From: Terrimesophilobacter sp039923755
Lineage (GTDB): Bacteria; Actinomycetota; Actinomycetes; Actinomycetales; Microbacteriaceae
Assembly: GCA_039923755.1 (NCBI GenBank)
Contig: JBDTCD010000121.1
Location: forward strand, 1 to 10,403
DNA: 10,403 nucleotides
Reading direction: 5' to 3'
Shown here: piece after piece, positions 6,094 to 10,403 of the stretch
Layout: the number at the start of each line of letters is the position of its first letter
Position numbering within the stretch: the first letter of the stretch is position 1
Notes under the pieces: generated by a model
The model's database searches: none
The model's input: the letters and a program-made list of their open reading frames with translations, nothing else
What the model was told of the DNA's origin: nothing
Program-made: the position numbers and the translations under genes

Positions 6094-7398
6094 CGCCGTT
6101 CGCGCGGCGGCGAGGCCCAGCTCAAGGTCGGCGATGATGTCATCGATGTTCTCAAGACCGACCGATAGCCGCACGAGCCCCGGGGTGACCCCTGCAGTCA
6201 ACTGCTGTTCGGGGGTGAGCTGCGAATGGGTTGTCGATGCCGGGTGGATGATCAGGCTGCGAACGTCACCGATGTTGGCGACGTGGCTGAACAGGTCGAC
6301 ATTGTCGACGAGCGATCGTCCGGCGTCGACGCCACCCTTCAGCTCGAACGAGAGGACAGCGCCAGCTCCGAGTGGCAGGTACTTCTTGCCTCGTTCGAAC
6401 CATGGGCTCGACGGGAGGCCGGCATATGAGACGGAGGCTACATCCGGATGCGCCTCCAGCCACTCCGCGACAGCCTGTGCATTCTTCACGTGGCGCTCCA
6501 CTCGAAGGCTCAGCGTTTCAATGCCCTGGATGAGCTGCCAGGCGCTTGCCGGAGCGATAGCCGCACCAAGGTCGCGCAGGAGTTGCACGCGGGCCTTGAT
6601 GATGTAGGCAATCCCGTCGCCGAGCACGGTCGTGTAGCTCGCACCGTGGTACGAAGGGTCGGGTTCTGTGAGGCCAGGGAACTTCTCGACGTTCTTACTC
6701 CACGCAAACTTCCCGCCATCAACAATGACACCGGCCATGACTGTTCCATGCCCACCGAGGAATTTCGTGGCCGAGTGGACGACGATGTCAGCACCGTGTT
6801 CGAACGGGCGGACCAGGTAGGGCGTGGCGATCGTGTTGTCGACAATGAACGGGATACCTGCGGCATGTGCGACATCGGCAACCCCGCGGATGTCCAGGAT
6901 GTTGATCCTCGGGTTACCGATTGTCTCCGCGAAGAAGGCTTTGGTATTCGGCCTGACCGCACGGCTCCACTCCTCGGTGTCGTCTTGGTCTTCGACGAAT
7001 GTGGTCTCGATGCCCAGCTTGGCCAGCGTGTACTTGAACAGGTTGTAGGTTCCGCCGTAAATCGAGGACGACGCGACGATGTGGTCACCTGCCTGCGCGA
7101 TGTTGAGAATCGAGAACGTCGTGGCCGACTGGCCGGAGGCAAGCAGGAGTGCGGCTGTTCCGCCCTCGAGAGCCGCGACCCGCTGCTCGACGACATCCTG
7201 GGTCGGATTCTGGATGCGCGTGTAGATGTTGCCGAATTCGGCCAGAGCGAAAAGGTTCTTCGCGTGATCTGAGCTGTTGAATACGTACGCGGTGGTTTGG
7301 TAGATCGGGGTGGCCCTCGCGTTGGTCACGGGATCAGGCTGCGCGCCAGAATGGATCTGCTTGGTCTCGAACTTCCAGTGGTCTGATGCCTCGGACAT
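6082..7398 (-). CDS. metY: O-acetylhomoserine sulfhydrylase (O-acetylhomoserine aminocarboxypropyltransferase)
   Basis: This PLP enzyme of the Cys/Met metabolism family converts O-acetylhomoserine plus sulfide into L-homocysteine and acetate. The 438-residue protein shows the family order: QIHSGAQPDPVTNARATPIYQTTAY (14-38), YTRIQNPT (59-66), an ALEGG-ALLLASGQSA segment (77-92), ETIGNP (158-163) and HSATKFLGGHG (208-218) with the PLP lysine K212. The C-terminal domain holds SHVANIGDVRSLIIHPASTTHSQL (371-394). The length, near 430, and the extended insert around 228-260 favour MetY over the shorter MetB, MetC and MetZ enzymes. The ATG at 7398 has GGGAG 7 nt upstream; the frame runs on to 7716 but those extra 106 codons cover the promoter and the divergent gene's start and are not conserved in character. 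It is transcribed first, followed by metX across a 45-bp gap occupied by a large hairpin. Together they form the direct sulfhydrylation branch of methionine synthesis. Confidence 0.96.
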   Translation of the reverse strand: MSEASDHWKFETKQIHSGAQPDPVTNARATPIYQTTAYVFNSSDHAKNLFALAEFGNIYTRIQNPTQDVVEQRVAALEGGTAALLLASGQSATTFSILNIAQAGDHIVASSSIYGGTYNLFKYTLAKLGIETTFVEDQDDTEEWSRAVRPNTKAFFAETIGNPRINILDIRGVADVAHAAGIPFIVDNTIATPYLVRPFEHGADIVVHSATKFLGGHGTVMAGVIVDGGKFAWSKNVEKFPGLTEPDPSYHGASYTTVLGDGIAYIIKARVQLLRDLGAAIAPASAWQLIQGIETLSLRVERHVKNAQAVAEWLEAHPDVASVSYAGLPSSPWFERGKKYLPLGAGAVLSFELKGGVDAGRSLVDNVDLFSHVANIGDVRSLIIHPASTTHSQLTPEQQLTAGVTPGLVRLSVGLENIDDIIADLELGLAAARTALAA

Positions 7399-7405
7399 GG
7401 TGCTG

Positions 7406-7410
7406 CTCCC
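7406..7410 (-). promoter_or_regulatory. Ribosome binding site of metY
   Basis: GGGAG on the minus strand, within GAGGGAG, lies 7 nt before the ATG at 7398. It decides the metY start against the longer open frame. Confidence 0.7.
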
Positions 7411-7421
7411 TCGAATCGCGC

Positions 7422-7435
7422 GGAACGAGCGTTCG
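7422..7435. promoter_or_regulatory. LexA/SOS-box-like palindrome in the metY leader
   Basis: GGAACGAGCGTTCG differs from the published Gram-positive SOS box CGAACRNRYGTTCG at one of its defined positions (the first base). The core GAAC-N4-GTTC is perfect. The site lies about 9-22 nt downstream of the inferred metY transcription start and about 24-37 nt before the metY ATG, where a bound repressor would block transcription. Binding by LexA is not shown; another palindrome-binding repressor, or chance, remains possible. Confidence 0.35.
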
Positions 7436-7450
7436 TCGTCCGTGATGTAG

Positions 7451-7479
7451 AGACTAGGAATCGCGCCGGGCAAGGTCAA
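7451..7479 (-). promoter_or_regulatory. Sigma70-type promoter of metYX
   Basis: On the minus strand, TTGACC (7479-7474) and TAGTCT (7456-7451) are separated by exactly 17 bp, matching the -35 and -10 consensus well. The inferred start at about 7444 gives a leader of about 45 nt, too short for a SAM riboswitch. Confidence 0.65.
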
Positions 7480-7498
7480 TGCGGGATGACACACGAAG

Positions 7499-7510
7499 TA
7501 ACGTGGGGGG
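7499..7510 (+). promoter_or_regulatory. Extended -10 region of a probably leaderless promoter for the dehydrogenase gene
   Basis: TAACGT (7499-7504) fits the TANNNT -10 pattern and is followed by six G residues and then directly by the ATG at 7511. This is the spacing of leaderless actinobacterial transcripts, in which the start codon is the first transcribed base. No good -35 hexamer lies 17-18 bp upstream. Confidence 0.45.
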
Positions 7511-8305
7511 ATGGTAAGAGGGCAGGGTACGTCGATACGGCGCGTGGTGGTCACTGGTGCAAGCTCAGGTATCGGAGCGGCGACAGTGCGGTTATTTCGA
7601 AACCGGGGCTGGGATGTCGTCGGGGTAGCTCGGCGCACCGAACGTCTCGAGGCGCTTGCCGCGGAGACCGGCGCGTCAGTGTTCACCGCGGATCTCACGG
7701 ACCAGGACCAGGTCAATGCCCTCCGTGACTACCTCGAGTCGACCGGCCCGATTCATTCGCTGGTCAACAACGCAGGCGGAGCGTTTGGGATGGGCACAGT
7801 CGAAAACAGCGACCCTGACGACTGGACCCGCATGTTCGACGTCAATGTCGTCGCCGTCCAGCGTGTGACGAGCGCCCTCCTGCCACTTTTGCGTGCCGGC
7901 GCGAGTCAGTCAGGACACGCCGACATTCTCATGCTCACGTCGATCGCTGGCCATGTTCCCTATGAAGGTGGTGGCGGATACAACGCGGCGAAGTTCGCCG
8001 CCCACTCGATGGCGGGAGTCCTGCGCCTCGAATTAGTCGGTGAACCGATTCGCATCATCGAGGTCGCTCCGGGAATGGTGAAAACCGATGAGTTCTCTCT
8101 CAAGCGATTCGGCGGCGATCAGGCACGTGCCGATGCCGTGTACGCCGGTGTCGACAACCCGCTCACCGCCGAGGACATCGCCGAGGTTATCGTGCTGGCC
8201 ATAGAGCTTCCCGGCCACGTCAACCTTGATCTCGTCACGGTGAAGCCCGTGGCTCAGGCCGCACCGCACAAGGTCGCGAGGGTCCCGCTCACTCCGAAGA
8301 GCTGA
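7511..8305 (+). CDS. Short-chain dehydrogenase/reductase (classical SDR)
   Basis: This 264-residue NAD(P)-dependent oxidoreductase of the classical SDR family has the cofactor motif TGASSGIG (15-22). R41-R42 after the second strand suggests NADPH preference. D61 (ADLTD), NNAG (86-89), catalytic N112, S144 and the Y157-x3-K161 pair, and the PG turn (187-188) complete the family set. The overall look, with a YNAAK active site and the 'KTDEFS' segment after PGMV, resembles cytosolic SDRs such as serine/3-hydroxy acid dehydrogenases (YdfG-like). The substrate is nevertheless not certain. The ATG at 7511 has no Shine-Dalgarno but sits 6 nt after a TANNNT element, so leaderless translation is likely. 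The gene diverges from metYX across 112 bp and overlaps the M20 hydrolase gene tail to tail by 17 bp. No functional link with the methionine genes is evident. Confidence 0.9.
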   Translation: MVRGQGTSIRRVVVTGASSGIGAATVRLFRNRGWDVVGVARRTERLEALAAETGASVFTADLTDQDQVNALRDYLESTGPIHSLVNNAGGAFGMGTVENSDPDDWTRMFDVNVVAVQRVTSALLPLLRAGASQSGHADILMLTSIAGHVPYEGGGGYNAAKFAAHSMAGVLRLELVGEPIRIIEVAPGMVKTDEFSLKRFGGDQARADAVYAGVDNPLTAEDIAEVIVLAIELPGHVNLDLVTVKPVAQAAPHKVARVPLTPKS

Positions 8306-9506
8306 CATCGTCCAGGCGGGCGAAGGCGAGCGCAGCAAGGTATGCCGCGGCATCCGGAAGCACCGTGTCATCGAATTGGGCGAGGTTCGAGTGGTTGTAC
8401 GGTGCAGTTGTCGGCTCGAGTTCCGGCGGGCACGCACCGACGAAGATGAAGGCGCCGGGAACGGCACGCAGGACTGAGGCAAAGTCTTCCCCGCCCGCCA
8501 CGGGTGTTTCCGCAATACTGAATCGGTCAGACCCGAACATCGCCCCGGCCACCCGTTCGGCGAGTGAGACATGTTCGCCGCTGTTGATCAGCGGCACCGT
8601 GATGATGGAAAAACGCACGTCAGCCCTCAGGCCGTGCGCCTGCGCGATTCCCGTGACGAGTTGGGTACTGAACTCCTCGACCGCTGTGAGATTGGCTTCA
8701 GAAAACGTGCGAACTGTCGCACCGAATGAGGCTTCGCTCGGGATGACATTGCTGGTTCCGCGCTCGCCGCCGCTCAACCAGCCGACAGTGATGACAACCG
8801 GATCGAACGCGCTGAATCTACGCGTCACCATGGTCTGGAGCCCCGTGACGATTTCGGCGAGTGCCTGATTGGGGTCGCGAGCCGCCTGTGGCGCTGAGCC
8901 GTGGCCGCCGCGGCCGTGAATGGTGACGTCGAGGGTGGAGGCAGAAGCCATCAGCGCTCCCGGTCGGGTGGTGAAGTGCCCGAGCGGGGCGTTTGTCATC
9001 ACGTGAAGTCCATACGCTCCGACGATGTCTCCGCGCGCCCGCCCGAGCAGCCCATCCTCGAGCATGTGATCCGCGCCTCGGAAACCCTCTTCCCCGGGTT
9101 GCAGCATGAAGAGCACTTCGCCGAAGAGCTCGTTCCGATGGGTTGCGAGCAAGTGGATCGCGCCGACGGCGATCGCGGCGTGCAGGTCGTGCCCGCACGC
9201 GTGCATCCGGCCAGGTATTTCGGAGGCGAAGTCGAGGCCGGTGTCCTCCTGAAGTGCGAGTGCATCGAGGTCGGCGCGCAGGATCACCGTTGGGCCCGGT
9301 TGGGAGCCGATGATGCGCACAATCGCGGCAGACATCGTTTCGGAACGGATGATCTCGATCGGTAACTCTGAGATGGATGCGATCACGCGATCGAGCGTCT
9401 TGGGGGTATGAAGGCCCAATTCGGGCTGTCGATGTATGTCTCTCCGCACCGACTGAAGTTCGCCGAGGTAGCCCGCTGCCTCTGTTGCCAGGTCGGCGAG
9501 ATTCAT
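8289..9506 (-). CDS. M20-family metallo-amidohydrolase (N-acyl amino acid / hippurate hydrolase type)
   Basis: This 405-residue cytoplasmic metalloenzyme belongs to the M20D amidohydrolase group, which removes acyl groups from N-acylated amino acids or related amides. Landmarks in order are HRQPELGL (25-32), RADLDAL (77-83), MHACGHD (101-107), QPGEEG (136-141), GLHV (166-169), the lid-domain GRGGHGSAP (198-206), GGEDF (338-342) and YNHSN (370-374). By comparison with plant and bacterial members, C104, H106, E140, H168 and H372 are the di-metal ligands and E139 the general base, so the enzyme should be active. The lid/dimerisation domain spans about 184-300. The natural substrate cannot be told. 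The ATG overlaps the stop of the upstream MFS gene (ATGA), with GGGG about 7-8 nt before it, so transporter and hydrolase are co-translated and probably handle related compounds. The 3' end overlaps the convergent SDR gene by 17 bp. Confidence 0.92.
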   Translation of the reverse strand: MNLADLATEAAGYLGELQSVRRDIHRQPELGLHTPKTLDRVIASISELPIEIIRSETMSAAIVRIIGSQPGPTVILRADLDALALQEDTGLDFASEIPGRMHACGHDLHAAIAVGAIHLLATHRNELFGEVLFMLQPGEEGFRGADHMLEDGLLGRARGDIVGAYGLHVMTNAPLGHFTTRPGALMASASTLDVTIHGRGGHGSAPQAARDPNQALAEIVTGLQTMVTRRFSAFDPVVITVGWLSGGERGTSNVIPSEASFGATVRTFSEANLTAVEEFSTQLVTGIAQAHGLRADVRFSIITVPLINSGEHVSLAERVAGAMFGSDRFSIAETPVAGGEDFASVLRAVPGAFIFVGACPPELEPTTAPYNHSNLAQFDDTVLPDAAAYLAALAFARLDDVSSSE

Positions 9507-10403
9507 GAGCGCACCCCGGCGACATCCTCGGTAGTCATCTCGTCGGCGAAGGCAAGTTTGGGGACAAAGAAGAGCAGCACCGCCGCAACGAGCGCCCCAA
9601 CGCCGCAGATCGTCCAGACGAGGTAGTAACCGAACAGGGTTCCGGCAGTCGAGCCCGCCACATGCACTGCGCCAATCGTGAGGACGATCGCAAAGACGGA
9701 GGAGGCGAACGATCCACCGATGGTCTTCGTCGTGTTGGTGAGCGCCGAGGCGATTCCGGTTTGGCCTCTGGGGGCTGCTGCCGCCGCCGCCGCGGGCATG
9801 GCGCCCACGAGCGCGCCACTACCGAGACCTGCGATCACCATGTTCATGAACACCTGCCAGGTTTCCACGTGGAAGGGGATGAACAGCAGGTAGCCGATCG
9901 ACACGAGGAACGCCGCCACAATGAGGGCGAAGCGCGGAGTTTTCCACCGAGAGACCAGCGGGAACAAGAGTGCTCCGGCAATCATGGAGATGAGGTACAG
10001 GCCAATGAGAATCGAGATCGTACCTGAGGTGAGCCCAAGGCCGTATCCGAGTGCACGATCCGTTCCTGCGTAGGTTGACAGCGGTGCCTGTGCGCCGAGC
10101 AGGCTGATACCGACGAGGAACGCGGTCAGTTGCACCGGCCACATGTTCGGCTGGCGGAAGACCCGGATGTCGATGGCCGGATCCTTCTGGCGAAGCTCAA
10201 ACAGGACAAACGGCCAGAACAGCAGAAGTCCGACCGCCATGATGAGGTACGGCCATGTCTGAGTGTCATTGAACTTCAGGAAAGTCAATCCCGATGTGAT
10301 GCACAGCAAGGCGATCGTGAGGATCGCAAACCCGATCCAGTCCAACCGACGGTCGGGGAGAGACTCGGACTCCGGTACTCCGAACAAAATGACAAAGAAC
10401 ACG
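9503..10403 (-). CDS. MFS transporter, DHA2 (14-helix drug/proton antiporter) type, C-terminal part
   Basis: The frame is open at the window end, so the N-terminal half lies outside. The GTG at 10402 is probably an internal Val codon. About 299 residues hold roughly eight membrane helices. They begin with RRLDWIGFAILTIAL, the segment that opens the second half of DHA2 proteins, and continue with NMWPVQLTAFLVGISLLG, GTISILIGLYLISMIAGALL and an alternating hydrophobic pattern up to LLFFVPK. The 'P-x3-TGIASALTNTTKTIGGSFAS' stretch corresponds to the conserved late-helix motif of this family. These proteins usually export small molecules in exchange for protons, but direction and substrate are unknown here. 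A run of seven alanines precedes that motif, encoded partly by GCG repeats. The stop overlaps the start of the M20 hydrolase gene by ATGA, which points to a shared substrate or product. Confidence 0.88.
   Translation of the reverse strand, partial: VFFVILFGVPESESLPDRRLDWIGFAILTIALLCITSGLTFLKFNDTQTWPYLIMAVGLLLFWPFVLFELRQKDPAIDIRVFRQPNMWPVQLTAFLVGISLLGAQAPLSTYAGTDRALGYGLGLTSGTISILIGLYLISMIAGALLFPLVSRWKTPRFALIVAAFLVSIGYLLFIPFHVETWQVFMNMVIAGLGSGALVGAMPAAAAAAAPRGQTGIASALTNTTKTIGGSFASSVFAIVLTIGAVHVAGSTAGTLFGYYLVWTICGVGALVAAVLLFFVPKLAFADEMTTEDVAGVRS

Noticed and set aside
7399..7450. A SAM riboswitch or T-box in the metY leader
   Set aside because: The leader inferred from the promoter is only about 45 nt and contains no multi-stem fold; only a short palindrome is visible.
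7448..7456. A McbR-type site (TAGAC-N6-GTCTA) at the metY -10 region
   Set aside because: Only a TAG-N3-CTA symmetry is present; the spacing and the second half-site of the corynebacterial box are missing.
7399..7716. An N-terminal extension of 106 codons for metY
   Set aside because: It would cover the metY promoter, its Shine-Dalgarno and the start of the divergent gene, and metY proteins normally begin near the chosen ATG.

Overview
The window looks like chromosomal DNA of a high-GC actinobacterium. It is probably a member of the Microbacteriaceae: the MetX N-terminus, the metY-metX gene order, the GT87-type membrane protein and the LuxR-type regulators all resemble that group. This placement is inference from protein character; no rRNA, tRNA or mobile element is present to confirm it. 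Coding density is very high, with no gap longer than about 125 bp between gene starts and stops.

Left part (1-4753). The 3' end of a polytopic glycosyltransferase-like membrane protein runs on the plus strand (1-792). It converges on a four-gene minus-strand signalling block. In transcription order this block holds a NarL/LuxR-type response regulator (4753-4076), a complete six-helix HisKA_3-type histidine kinase (3961-2783), a six-helix membrane protein with a kinase-like layout but no phospho-accepting His and no ATP-binding motifs (2786-1506), and a second response regulator (1494-823). The last three genes are tightly linked by a GTGA overlap and an 11-bp gap. The gap before the kinase gene carries an imperfect palindrome, TACCC-N8-GGGTA, that looks like a NarL-family operator. 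One active kinase, one apparent pseudokinase and two paralogous regulators make this the most interesting system in the window.

Middle part (4831-8305). metY (O-acetylhomoserine sulfhydrylase) and metX (homoserine O-acetyltransferase) form a minus-strand operon for direct sulfhydrylation: MetX acetylates homoserine and MetY exchanges the acetate for sulfide to give homocysteine. A 44-nt hairpin with a perfect 15-bp stem and a UUCG tetraloop sits between them, over the metY stop codon. A good sigma70-type promoter precedes metY, and a LexA-box-like palindrome lies in its short leader. Divergently on the plus strand is a short-chain dehydrogenase gene that appears to have a leaderless promoter.

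Right part (8289-10403). An M20-family metal-dependent amidohydrolase gene overlaps the dehydrogenase gene tail to tail by 17 bp. It is translationally coupled (ATGA) to an upstream DHA2-type MFS transporter gene that runs off the window.
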